Origin: Epichloe hybrida
Lineage: Eukaryota; Ascomycota; Sordariomycetes; Hypocreales; Clavicipitaceae
Length of the DNA: 64,000 nucleotides
Direction of reading: 5' to 3'
Assembly: GCA_019022495.1 (NCBI GenBank)
Contig: JAFEKR010000004.1
Coordinates: forward strand, 4,144,302-4,208,301
Part shown: positions 14,478-26,752 of the stretch, piece after piece
How positions within the stretch are numbered: the stretch's first letter is position 1
How the letters are laid out: each line of letters opens with the position of its first letter
Made by a program: the position numbers and the translations under genes
The notes under the pieces: generated by a model
The model's input: the letters and a program-made list of their open reading frames with translations, nothing else
Database searches by the model: none
What the model was told of the DNA's origin: nothing

Positions 14478-17400
14478 TATAACACCTCCCTAACTATTTT
14501 CCCTTCCTAGCCCCTAGGAAAGGGAAAATAGTAATAAAAAAAAGGGTAATAACTAAAGTATTCTTAAGCGTAACTAATAGTAAGGTGCTATATTTTAAGG
14601 GAAGGCATTATTTAATCTAGCATATATAAGTCTAAAGCTTTTATAAGAAAAATAAAAGGATAGTAAAGAAAGAAAAAAAAGAGAAAATAGAAAAAAAACC
14701 TCCCTAGCTAAAGACCTAGATTTTTTATTTCCCTAGAGAGCTTTAGTGTCTTTAGCGTTTATAAGTAAGTAATAGGTAATATTAGTAAGGGAGTGCGTAG
14801 CATAAGTCACTTTAAATCTTACTAGCTTGCTCTCTTTCCCTAATCCTTATGTTAATTAATTAATCCTATAGCATGCCTTTTCTCTTACTAGTAAGCTTTA
14901 ATAATCTCTAGCTATATTCCATAGGAAACTAAGCTATGTAGCATTACTAAAGTATATATAGATAATATTAGTAGTAGTGTAACTATTTTCCTTTAAGCTA
15001 CTTATTTTAACTTAAGAAAAGGAAGAAGATTAATTATTATAGCTTATCCTATGTCTCTAAGGGGGCGGCGTATAGTATTCTCTTTTGCTTACTTAACTAG
15101 AGTTCTATAGTTATATACCTAGTTCTCCCTAATAACTCTATAGATTTACTATAACCTTAGCTAATCCTTAATATCTATCTAAAATAACTTATTAGTTACT
15201 ACTTACTATTATTAAAGAGTTTAGTCTATAATACTATGTGCTTATCCTTACCTACCTTACTAAAGCGCCTTAAGTTTTGTAGCTAAGGACTGTAATATCT
15301 CTTTATATCTAGTTAAAGATAATAGTCCTAATAAGAACTCTTATAATGCCTAGGAACTTACCCTTTTACTTAATCTTCACTCCTTAGTTTCCTATTAATA
15401 CTTATTATCTATATCCTATTACATTTACCTTTTCTATTCTTATAATATCTCTTAGATACTAATATTAAAGACTTTAGGATCCTTAGTAAAGGTATATGTA
15501 ATAGGCTACTAATAATCCTAGATATAAAGTCTACTACTTTATGCTATTTTAGTATACTATTTAATTAGTTAGTTCTTATTACTAACTTTATTCTCCTAGG
15601 CTATAATTACTACACTAATAGGTAAACCTTAACTAATTATTTAGGTTATAAAATAGGGTAGCTAGCGCTTTATTATATTACGTATTAGGTATTAGAGGTT
15701 AAAGTCCTTCTAGTAGGATAACTCCCTAGGTAACTAGTCTTTAACTCCTAATTTGTTTGTAGCTATGTCTTATAGGACTCTTATAGTTCTTATAAGAGCT
15801 CTAGCATAACTATACCTTAGGTCTAGGACATTATTAGTAATTATCTAGTCTTTTAAATAAAGCTTAAAGCAATAACTAATGCTTAAATCCTTACTAAACA
15901 TATATAACTATTTAAATTTAATATTATATTAGTTTAGTGTGTTCTAGTCTTTAGAAAGCAAATTAAGTGCTTAGTGTCTAACTTAGTAATAAATCACTTA
16001 TAATAGAAACCCTAGACAGGTATATCCGCACTCCTAGTTCCCTTTTTATTCTATTACTAGAACTGCGATTACTTTAAAATTATATAGGTAGTTTAGTAAC
16101 TATATAATTTACCCCTATCCTATAGTAAAATTAGTAAACCTTATTACTTACCCTTTCTCTATGCTATTAAAGTAGTAAAGCTACCCTTGCTTTTAATTAA
16201 ATAAAAAGCATATCTAGTGGTTTATAAAGAACGTAAATCCTATAATAAGGTGTTAATAGCTTATATCTAAGTGAAGGTTAATAGGGTTATACTTTAAACT
16301 ATACTTAATATTAATAGGCTAGTAATTAGAATAAAGTCTCCTAGCTTTTAAACTAATTAATTACTATAGAGCATTTAAGTTAAAATCTTCTATTAGCTTA
16401 ATTATAAACATTTGCAGTAGCATAGCCACTATTACTTCAAGGTCACGTACAATAATCTTACCTATAGCAGTTAGTTTAAACTAGTTAAGCTAGTCTTTAC
16501 TTAGCGTCTTATAGGCTTTTCTTAGGAATTTATAGATATTTATTAAATGGTTTCGCTAGCTTAACTAATCCTACCCTAGTCTAATTAGCGTCACCTAGTT
16601 AAAGTTATCACTATCTTAATAGACCTTAAACCTAGTTAAGGGTTATAGCTAGCTTTATCTTAGATAGAATAGCAAAGGCTACTAACTATAGAGGTTAACT
16701 AGGTTAAGCTTTATAGTGCTTCTCTCTTTATCTCTAAAGAAAGAACCCTTAGTTCTATAGATTAGAACATAGATATAAAATAGCGTAAGATATTTACTAT
16801 AAGTAAAGTATATAATAGTGCTACTATTCACATTAGTGTAGGCGCTTTTATTAACTATATTTTCTTTATAATTAGCTATTTCTTAACTAGATTAAATAGT
16901 ATAATCATTAATAGTATATTTTTAGAAGGAGAAATAGAGAATAATAGCTTACTTAGCAAAGCTAGGTTAGAGTAATAAGAGAGGGGAAAAGAGATATAGA
17001 CAGACAGTGAAGGCTAAGTGCTTTTAAGGTCTAAGCAGTGTAATAATATAGAGATTAGCAAGATTAAATAGTTCTTATAGTCTTAGCCTTACTCTTATAG
17101 TCCTTATTAGCTATATAGACAGTTATTAGCGGCTATTTACAGGTGCCTCTTAGAGGTTAGTAGGCTCCTATAATTTATACCTTTATAGTGTTATAAATTA
17201 GTTATTAGTAGCTATTACTTACTAGTTATTACTATTTGTTATTTAGGCAGTGTCTTTGTAGACTTAATTCTTAGCCCTTTTCTTCTTTTCTCTTTCTCTC
17301 TCTTAAACCCTTATTTCTTATAACTAATTAATCATAGCAAAATCCCTTAATCTAGTTTATTAAAGACTCCCTAACATTACCGCTATTATAAGGGTAAGCG

Positions 17401-17571
17401 TTCTAGAGCATAAACTTTTATTAATAAAAACTCTTAATTAGTCTAACTATGCTATATTTTACCCTCCTTTTATTAGTAAAGATTATATAGGTTTAGGAGC
17501 TATTTAATCCTATAATTAACATTTGCTAATAGTTATTATTACTATAGTACAAGTTTCTATTTGCATTTTAG

Positions 17572-17787
17572 GTGCGTAGTAAGATTAACATTAGCTATAG
17601 TAGCATTCTAATGTACGCAGAGATTTCTCTTTACACTACTAATAATAATAATAATATCCCTAAGGGAGCTTCTCCTTACCTTATTATAACTATAAGAAAG
17701 ACAAACCTCTTAAAGGAGTTTATAAGGAGCTACACTAAGGCTAATAATACTTTAGCCCTTACTATTAAAAACAGTTATTACTACTAG
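17572..17787 (+). other. Open frame antisense to Gypsy-2, between integrase and LTR
   Basis: 71 codons open on the plus strand inside DNA where long frames are otherwise rare. Readable plus-strand sequence continues, with scattered stops, to about 18240. It does not match a protein I recognise. It could be a remnant of an accessory reading frame carried antisense by Gypsy-2 between the pol end and the 3' LTR, or chance. The element's own pol is on the minus strand. Confidence 0.25.
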
Positions 17788-19315
17788 GTCCTTATTCCTA
17801 TAGAAGTAGCTTATCCTAATAGGTATTTTTTACATGCTTTTTCTTAGTATCCTAAGCGTTATTAGGCCTTACTAGTGTCTATATATAAAAGATTAAATAG
17901 TATCTTCTATTCTAATTATTTAAACTTATATATATAGCATGTTATATTCTATAATAAATATATATGCTTTTTGTTTTATAGCTACATTTTAATTCCTAGG
18001 GTTTACAAAGGCGCCTATAGTAATTATATCTAGAATAAGTCTTATGCAGTAAGCTATAAGTAGCGTTTTGCTTCTAGGTATTATCCTCGGTTATTATAAG
18101 AAAGAGCTCTAGCTTCTTTCTTAGGTAAGGAATAGTCTATAGAGGTAGTAAAAGCCCTTTTACTTAATCTAAACTCTATTAACTTTAAAAACTCTCCTTA
18201 CCTAGCAATTAACATGCCTCCCCCTTTTCTAAATAGCTTATAAATATAAGACAAAGGAAAGAAAATATAGTTAATTATTAGGGAAAAGGGTAGTAAATAA
18301 AGGAAAACAAATAATTTAGCCACTAGGCTATGCCTTAATTACTTAATCTTTAGTATTTAAATTAATATTTACATATTTTAGAAACAAAACTTAGGAAATA
18401 CAAAGAAAACGTTTCTTAATCTATACACTATTAGTGTGTAAGAGGGTACTTCGTATACTCCTTGTGTTATTTATTTATTAGTTAAGGTAGCTATACCTTA
18501 ATCCTATAGTATAGAGTCCTTTAAGGTAAGAGTTTAACTTCTTCTTCCTTAAGGATTATTACTTCCTAGTTAAATCTTTCCTACTAGCTTATATACTAAT
18601 CATTAACTATTTAATTAGACATATTATGCTAAGCTACTAATAGCATAATAGTTAAGACTTCTTTATTATACTTATTAAGGGTTACTTCCTTTGTCTAGTT
18701 ACCTTAGGGAGCATATAGCTATCTATTTACTATAGACGTTTACTAGCCTTCTAAGTCTAGGACAAACTTCTTAATATAATCTCCTAAGATTGTTTTTAAG
18801 AGGTAAATCCTATTTAATATTAATAGGTAATAGGCTCTAAAGACTAGCGCGTATTTATAAATCCAAAATAGTCTATTTTACCTTATTATAAGTTTCTTTA
18901 TAGTAAATATATTAATATTCCTTTAGACATTATATACTAGGACAAGATCCCCTAGTTTTAATTAATCTTTCCTAAGAGAAGTAGCTTAGTTCTTATTAGT
19001 TTAGTTTATAAGGCACTGCCTAAACTCTAATACCTTCTTCCTTACTTTCTTAACATCCTTAGCTTTCCTTTTAAGCATCTAGACCTATGCCTTAAATAAG
19101 TCTTATCTAGAAGTAATTATATCCTAATTAATTAGTCTCTAGGTTAGGAATTCTACTTCTAGTAGTAAAATTAGCTCCTATCTATAGATTAAATAGAAGG
19201 TAGACTTCCTATGTAATTCTTAGATAGTAGTATAGTCTATAAGGAGGGCTTTATTAAGATGCTTTAACTATTACCTATTTAATTCTCCTAGCTTCGCTAG
19301 AGCAAATATAAGGGA

Positions 19316-19534
19316 CTAATATCTAGCTTTAATAAGCGAGTTTGCTTTTAGGTTATACCTAGATATCTGAATCCCTATAATGCCAATATTTACTAGTGCT
19401 TCTTTAAGGTTTCCTTGCATTTCTAGGCCTTTATTATAGACTATAAAGCGAAAAAGCCTAAATTTACTAATTAAGGAGAAAAGGAACTTCCTAATTACTA
19501 GTATTATTGCATTTCTAACTAGCGTAGCCTCCAC
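19316..19534 (-). pseudogene. Gypsy-2 integrase core remnant
   Basis: A 72-codon open stretch on the minus strand reads as the end of a Gypsy integrase catalytic core. It runs from the D-x-G-x-E-x-Q region, here degraded, to the motif that normally reads Q-A-N-G-x-I-E-R-G-H, seen here as K-A-N-S-L-I-K-A-R-Y. The changes at G, E, G and H are those expected from G-to-A and C-to-T mutation. It is part of the decayed pol gene of Gypsy-2, downstream of the reverse-transcriptase remnant. Confidence 0.75.
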
Positions 19535-20499
19535 CTATCCGGTTAGGTTACACCTAGCTTCTAAGAGATACTTATATCTGTGATTAATTAGAAAATACTA
19601 AGTGTTAATGTAAATCTTGCTTATTAGGTTCCCTAGCGTGTCTAGCACTAAAAGTTCTTATAGTTACTAAGGCGCGAATTTCTAATATATCTCATAGCAT
19701 GCTAACATCTCTTAAGCTATATTCTAGAGCCCTTTTCACTAGTATTACTGCTTTATTGCTTAAAAAACCACTTTAACTCCTTTATAGCTAAGTTCCTTAT
19801 AAATAGCTTTAATAATTACTTATTATTATTTAGGCATATTAATAACTAGCGCTAGTCCCTTTATAATTCCTATTAGCCTTTTCTAAAGATAACCCTTTTC
19901 TAGGTAAAACTTCTTCGCTTTATTACGTAGTTTTCTATAGTCCTTTACGCTAAGATTAATTAGTCTTTAAAGGGTTATTAAGAATTTAATAACTTATTAT
20001 ATCTCTTTAGAGTAATTTCTCTTATTATTCTCCTTTATCTTAATGCTATTAAGATATAAGTTAATAAAATCTTTAATATTCCCTTTAACTTCTTAATCTA
20101 ATTAATCTAAAGCCCTAGGGCCTTTCCTAGACAAGGCATTTATAATACAGTTCTTTTCGCCTAGAATATATTATATAGAGAAATTAAAAAGCAGGATATA
20201 ACTAATCTATTATGTGATAAGAGTTCTAGGCATGTTATTAACCACGCCGTTAAGCTAATGCATAAGAACTTATAAGTCTATTTCTAATGTAAATAGGACT
20301 TTATAAAGGTAAATTCGTAGCCTTCTTAATATGTAAATAACCGCTTAATATTCTTACTTAGTTATATTATACTTAGCCTTAGTAATAGTCTAAGTATTGC
20401 TTTTATATTAAACTAGATGCTATTTACTATTAATAATTTATAATAATACAGCCCCCTATCTAAGTAAGCTTATATTAACTATTAGTATAATTTCTCTAA

Positions 20500-21300
20500 A
20501 GCCTAGTCTAAGATTAAGTGAAATAAGGATTAGGGCTATTATTATTGCCTTCTTTAGGATATCTATAGCTTCTTCTTACTCTAGTCCTTATTCCTAATCC
20601 TTTATTTTCCTTAGTAAAATCACTAGTAGTTTTGCCTTCTATGCGTAGTATTTTACCTAGATATAGTAAACTCCTATTAACCTAATAAAGGATTACACTT
20701 CTAATTAATCTTAATAAACCTTCTAGTCTAAAATCTTTATAATCTTCGCTTTAGTTAGCTTTTGCCTGCTTATCTTACATATAAATCCTATAATTTTTGC
20801 TAATTTCTAGTAGAACTTTAACTTAGACACTAAGGCTATGTAACTAGAGAGCTTAATATTAACTAAAACTTTATTAATATTAATTAAATGCTCTATCACA
20901 TATCTACATACTCCTAGCATAATCTCCTCTTTATTATACATTATTATTAGTCCCTTTACCGCAATATTATCTAGGAAAGGTACGTAGATATAAGGGATTA
21001 AATTAAATAGGATTTATCTAATAATCCTAATAAACTAAGCTACTAAGTTAGTGGCTTCTTATAGTAAGTAATAAAGCTGCAAAAGTCTAATTACAGTAAA
21101 AATCGTTATTATATCCTTACTCTTCTTTGCTAATACTACCTAATTATATCTAGATAATAAGTTAACTATTAATAGGATCTTATATATTACGAAGCTCTTG
21201 CTAAATACTTCTACGCCTTAAGGAATTAGCGTATCTTATATTATTACCTTATTATACTTCGTGGCAAATAGAATTAGGCAAATCCCTTTGTCCTTCTTTA
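20500..21300 (-). pseudogene. Gypsy-2 reverse transcriptase remnant
   Basis: The minus-strand translation around 20950-21000 gives a Gypsy reverse-transcriptase active-site region (P-F-L-D-N-I-A-V-K-G), where the active form would have D-D. Downstream (lower coordinates) it continues into thumb-like and RNase-H-like sequence with an F-I-x-x-x-G-V-x-Y-Y segment, all broken by stops. Boundaries are approximate. Confidence 0.68.
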
Positions 21301-23047
21301 TAATAAGAAAATAAGGATTTCTATAAGAGCTATAACTCTCCTCTAAATGTCCATACTTTAGCTTCTTCTTTAGAAGATTAACTAATCTCCCTTATAACCT
21401 AAGAGGTATTAGGATTAAGCTTGCTTACTATGCTTTATATTTAATAACCTTTATAACTTGTAGCAGCATAACTAGTAGGTTAACTTTCCTACATTCTAAT
21501 AAGTCCTAGGCTAGCGCTACTTCTTAGTTATAAAGAATTTCCTTAAAAACATTAACTTCTTCTTATATTAAATATTCTTATACCCCTTTAACTATTTAAT
21601 CTAAACATTACTAGGTTATTCTAAAACCTCGCAAATTTGCGCAGAATCTCCTAGTAATATATTCGCTATACTTCCTAGATATATCTAGATATAACTTAGC
21701 CTCTTCCTATTTCTTTATCTTTTATTTTAGGTCCCCTTCTAGTGTTAATCTATTAGAGGGAATATTATCTTAAGGATGTATTTTATTAGCTTTTCGCTTA
21801 TATATTATGTTTACTATAAGATTAAGTGGTTTTAGTTATTACTAGGGCTTAAAATCCTTTATAACCACTTTAAGTTATTAAGTGTGGTTTACTATTATAT
21901 CCTTAATTACCTCTTAGAAGATATTAGTTCCTTCCCTTATTATAAGAGAAATTAACTATTTATTATTATCTATTTCTATCTCTAACCCTTTACAAACCAT
22001 TTAATCTTCCTTTATTTCTAGGCAACTAAATAAGATAACATTAATAGAGGGCTACTAGGCTAGCTACTTATTAGTGTACTACTATTAGATACTTCCTATA
22101 ACTCTTAAGATAATAATAATATCCCTAAAGTAATACTAGGTATAAAGCTCTTTGCTTCTTAAGTAATTAAACTATATCTAGGATAGTCTAAAAAATAGTA
22201 TTTTAAGAATTAGGCTAATATTAACTAAGTCCGGACTAACGTAGAAATTAGCGGGTATCTAGATATTTCCTAGATATAGTCTTATCTAAACCTCCCTAAT
22301 TATCTTAATGCTATGTAATAAGAATAATATTGTGTTTATTATATTTATTAAGTAAATCCTTAGTCTAAGTTACCTAGCTATGCTTTCTATAATTACATTC
22401 CCTTATAATCCTATATTAATAAGCCAAGGGAGAAGCTCCCCTTCTAGGTTATCTAGCTAGACTTAGAGGTATAGTAAGTCTTATAGGCAATTAATAGTAG
22501 CTTATAGTTCTAAAATCACATTAAGCATAAAGTTTATCTAAGTAGGATTAATTAAATTTTACTAAGGTTTACCTTATTTTAAGCAAGCTCCTAGTCTCTC
22601 CTAAATTTATTCTTATAAGGCTATATTAATCTCTAGCAAAGGCATTATTAGTAAGCTATTCTTAGCTATAGCTTTATTCTTCTTATCTTCCTTAAGGGTC
22701 TCTTTTATTAATTAAAGAATTAAGTTAATCTAGTTCCCTAGATTAATTAGTCTTAGGTTTGGTTTCGTGCCAAATATTTTTAAAGGAGAAGCTAGCCCTA
22801 ATATGTCTCCGTTATAGTAGCAGACATTTTCCACACCTTTCGCTCGCAAGAGATATTTATTACTAACTACCTTTACTAGTGTTAGTATAACATAATAGAT
22901 ATCCTAAAAGGGCACTCTAACCTTCTTCTAAAAGACCTTATTATATAATTAATTAAGAATCCTTTGTCTAACTTTATTTAATAGCTTTTTCTTACCCTTA
23001 GTTACTACTAAATTATCTTAAATAGGTTAAGTGTAAGGTTACTAGTT

Positions 23048-23514
23048 TGTCGGGGGAAAAACAACACCCCAAAACGACGGAAAAGACGGTCTCGATGACG
23101 AAGCTGATGATGATAAAAACGATGATATTGACGATACTGACGATACTGACGAATTCAACGATATCGAAGCCGGAACCTAGATAACGGGATCTAGGTCTGC
23201 GATATTTGCGATCCATCGCGAGGATCCAAGCTGCTAAGGTCTCTTTTCAATGTCAGGTTAAATTCATCTTATTAGGTTAAACACAATGCTAGGTTATCTT
23301 ATCTATTGAACAATCTAAGCTAAAGGTAACAAAGGGAGAGTTAATTTTCTATAAAAGGTGAGGGAATCTAGGGATTTTATCTAGCTAGATAGTCACATGA
23401 CTAGGGATCCGATTGATCTGGCGATGCCGATAGATCCGATGATGCTGAGGTCTAGAGGCCTGTGGTCTTGTGAGAGGTCTTAAGAGAGGTCTTGAGAGGT
23501 CACAATTCTAGCCA
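23048..23514 (-). repeat. LARD-like element LTR, left copy
   Basis: 467 bp. It includes a short array of GAC/GAT-rich units. The 67-codon frame within it (23013-23216, minus) recurs in the other LTR and is not regarded as a gene. Confidence 0.72.
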
Positions 23515-23699
23515 TATAACACCTCCCTAACTGTTTTCCCTTTTCTAGCCCCTAGGAAAGGGAAAACAGTAACTAAAAAAAAATAACAAAAGGGGAAGAA
23601 GTAGTATAATCATAAGATAAAAAAAAAAAATTCGTGATTTTCAGGCCCCCCTACCCATTAATCCATTAATTAAAAGGGTTATCCATTAAAGGGGGTTGT

Positions 23700-25470
23700 T
23701 ATCAGAGGTCTTGTCAACAGTCTAATCAATTGATTCGTAGCAGAAGACGTTTCTAACAGTTAGAGACCTCTTTAATTGTCAGAGGAATCGTTAGTCAGAG
23801 GGATCTTCAACGGCCAGAGGGGGTTGTCAGCGGGCGAAGACCTCGTTAGAAGACCTTCTGTACATCAAATTCCCCTTTAAAAGTTAGAGGAATCATCAGT
23901 CAGAGAGGTCTTTAACGGTCAGAGGTCTCGTCAGATGGTCGGATTAATTAGTCTAACAGTGGAAGCTTTCGTTAATGGCAGAGGCCTCTTTAGAAGACCC
24001 TCTGTACATTAGATTCCTCTTCAAAAGTCAGAGGAATTGTCAGTCAGAGAGGTCTTCAACGGTTAGAGGTCTCGTTAGACAGTCAGAGGGATTATTAGTG
24101 ATTAATCTAACCTAAGGTCAGAGGTTAAGTAACCGAGGGTCTGATTAATCAACTAATCAATCCATAACAGAGGGCCTTATCAGCGGTCAGAGACCTCGTC
24201 AGAAGACCTTCTGTACATTAGATTCCTCGTCAATTATTAGAGGAATCGTTAGTTAGAGAGATCCTCAACGGTCAGAGGTCTTATTAGACAGTCAGATTAA
24301 TTAGTCTAATAACAGAAGCTTTCGTTAGCGGGCAAAGACCTTGTCAGAAGACCTTCTATTGGTTAGATTCCTCTTTAATCGTTAGAGAAATCATCGGTCA
24401 GAGAGGTCTTTAACGGTCGGAGGCCTCGTCAGACGGTTAGATCAATTAGTCTGACGACGGAAGCTTTCGTTAACGGCAGAGGCCTCTTTAGAAGACCTTC
24501 TGTACATCAGATTCCCCTTCAAAAGTCGGAGGAATCGTCGGTCAAAGAGGTCTTTAAGGGTCAGAGGTCTTGTTAGACAGTCAGATCAATTAGTCTGACA
24601 ACGGAAGCCCTTATCAGCGGTCAGAGACCTTGTCAGAATACCTTCTATACATTAGATTCCTCGTCAATCGTCAGAGGAATCGTTAGTTAAAGAGGTCTTT
24701 AACGGTCAGAGGTCTCGTCAGACAGTTAGATTAATTAGTCTAACGACGGAAGCCCTTATTAGCATCAGAGGGATTATTAGTGATTAATCTAGCCTAATGG
24801 TCAGAGCTAGAATAACCGTAGGTCTAATTAATTAACTAGTCAATCCAAGACAGAGGGTTCGTTAACGGCAGAGGCCTCTTCAGAAGACCTTCTATCGGTT
24901 AGATTCCTCTTCAAAAGGTCAGAGGAATCGTCGGTCAAAGAGGTCTTTAACGGTCAGAGGCCTTGTCAGACGGTTAGATTAATTAGTCTAACAACAGAAG
25001 CCCTTGTTATCGGTTAGTGACCTCTTTAGAAGACCTTCTATTAGTTAGATTCCTCTTCAAAAGTTAGAGGAATCGTTAGTCAGAGAGGTCTTTAATGGTT
25101 AGAGGTCTCGTTAGATAGTTAGAGGGATTCTTAGTGATCAATCTAGCCTAACGGTCAGAGGTTAAGTAACCGAGGGTCTAATTAATTAACTAATCAATCT
25201 ATAACTAAGGGCCTTGTTAGCGGTCAGAGACCTTGTTAGAAGACCTTCTGTACATCGGATTCCTTGTCAATCGTTAGAGAAATCGTTGGTTAGAGAGGTC
25301 TTTAAGGGTTAGAGGCCTTGTCAGACAGCAGAGACCTCTTTAGAAGACCTTCTAATAGTTAGATTCCTTGTTAATCATTAGAGGAATCATTAGTTAGAGG
25401 GATCTTTAAGGGTCAGAGGCCTTGTCAGACAGTCAGATCAATTAATCTGACAACAGACCTAGCTGACGAA
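23700..25470. repeat. Degenerate tandem repeat, about 140-bp unit, roughly ten copies
   Basis: The phrase AGAAGACCTTCTGTACAT recurs, with changes, near 23850, 23993, 24211, 24345, 24490, 24630, 24880, 25035, 25240 and 25340. It alternates with AGAGGTCTTTAACGGTCAGAG-type phrases. Spacings are mostly 130-155 bp, some 205-250 bp where units are fused or expanded. Differences between units are mainly C/T and G/A. It lies inside the pol-less LTR element. Confidence 0.75.
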
Positions 25471-25769
25471 GGTTAGGTCAAAGGTCTAATCATAAAAGAC
25501 CCGATTTATTAAGGTTAAAGTTAAAGGTCTAGATGCTTGCCTCCCTAACGGAAAGCTAAGCAAAACTAGGGTATTAAATCGGTTTAAGCTAGGGCAGGTT
25601 AGAAGGTTAAAAATCAGAAGAGAAGGTTAAATTTAGAAGGAAAGGTCAAAGCTAGAAACAAAGGTCAAAGCTAGAAGAGGTTAAAGCTAGAAAGGAAAGT
25701 CAAAAGGTTAGAAAAGGTCAAAAGGAAGGGTTTAACCTAGCTAACCCGGGCCAAGAGGGAAAAGGTCGT

Positions 25770-26150
25770 AACGGTCGCGATCATTTGATTTGACAAATCC
25801 GATGATTTTAATGATATTAGACAAGTCAGATGACCTTGATTAAATGATCGGAATGAAGGGATTTGATCTAGCTGCCTGGATCAAAGGGAAAAAGGTTGTA
25901 ACGGTTCTAATCAATTGATCTGACTGATCTGACGATTTTGACGATGTTAGATCAGTCGGGTGACCTAGATCAATTAATCAGAACGAAGGGAGGGTTCGAT
26001 CTAGCTGCCTAGATCAAAGGAGAAAAGGTCGTGACAGTTCCGATCAATTAACCTGACTGATCTAACGATTTTGACGATATCAGATTAGTCAGATGACCTA
26101 GATCAATTGATCGGAATGAAGGGATTCGATCTAGCGACCTGGATCAAAGG
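25770..26150. repeat. Tandem repeat, about 130-bp unit, three copies
   Basis: Near-identical blocks centred on GACGATTTTGACGAT start near 25801, 25931 and 26064, a period of 130-133 bp. Each has a following GATCTAGCTGCCTGGATCAAAG-type segment. A distinct sequence family from the 140-bp array just upstream. Confidence 0.75.
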
Positions 26151-26300
26151 GAAAAGAGGTGAAACGCTGCTAACAATTATAATAATCGTATAAAGGGATA
26201 ACTAAAGGGGGAAATAACTAGAGAGGCAATGTTAGGAGGGGATTATTAAATTTAACGGCAGAAGGTCTAATAAGACCATTCCCTGTTTCTCCACTAGTTT

Positions 26301-26752
26301 TGTCAGGGGAAAAACAACACCCTAAAACGACGGAAAAGACAGTCTCAATGACAAAGCTAATAATGACAATAAAAACGATGATATTGACAATACTAACGAT
26401 ACTGACGAATTTAACGATATCGAAGCCAGAACCTAGATAACGGGATCTAGGTCTGCGATATTTGCGATCCATCGCGAGGATCCAAGCTACTGAGGTCTCT
26501 TTTCAATGTCAGGTCAAATTTATCTTATTAGGTTAAACACAATGCCAGGTTATCTTATCTATTGAACAATCCAAGCTAAAGGCAACAAAGGGAGAGTTGA
26601 TTTTCTATGAAAGGGGAGGGAATCTAGGGATTTTATCTAGCTAGATAGTCACATGACTAGGGATCCGATAGATCCGATGATGCCGAGGTCTAGAGGCCTG
26701 TGGTCTTGTGAGAGGTCTCGAGAGAGGTCTTGAGAGGTCACAATTCTAGCCA
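26301..26752 (-). repeat. LARD-like element LTR, right copy
   Basis: 452 bp, partner of 23048-23514 and slightly shorter. Confidence 0.72.

Larger units (their letters stand above)
23048..26752 (-). mobile_element. Pol-less LTR element with tandem-repeat interior (LARD-like)
   Basis: Two direct repeats, 23048-23514 (467 bp) and 26301-26752 (452 bp), form LTRs that on the minus strand begin TGGCTAGAATTG and end in CCGACA or CTGACA. Next to the right LTR is a primer-site-like AAACTAGTGGAGAAAC, similar to that next to the Gypsy-2 right LTR. The GGGAGGTGTTATA tract beside the left LTR is shared with Gypsy-2, so the element probably depends on Gypsy-2 proteins. The 2.8-kb interior has no gag or pol and consists largely of tandem repeats. 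No matching target duplication was found. The interior is clearly less AT-rich than its host. Confidence 0.7.

Noticed and set aside
23013..26472. Related minus-strand frames of 67 and 84 codons at 23013-23216 and 26218-26472
   Set aside because: They are the same stretch of the two LTR copies read through a GAC/GAT-rich repeat; no gene expected there.
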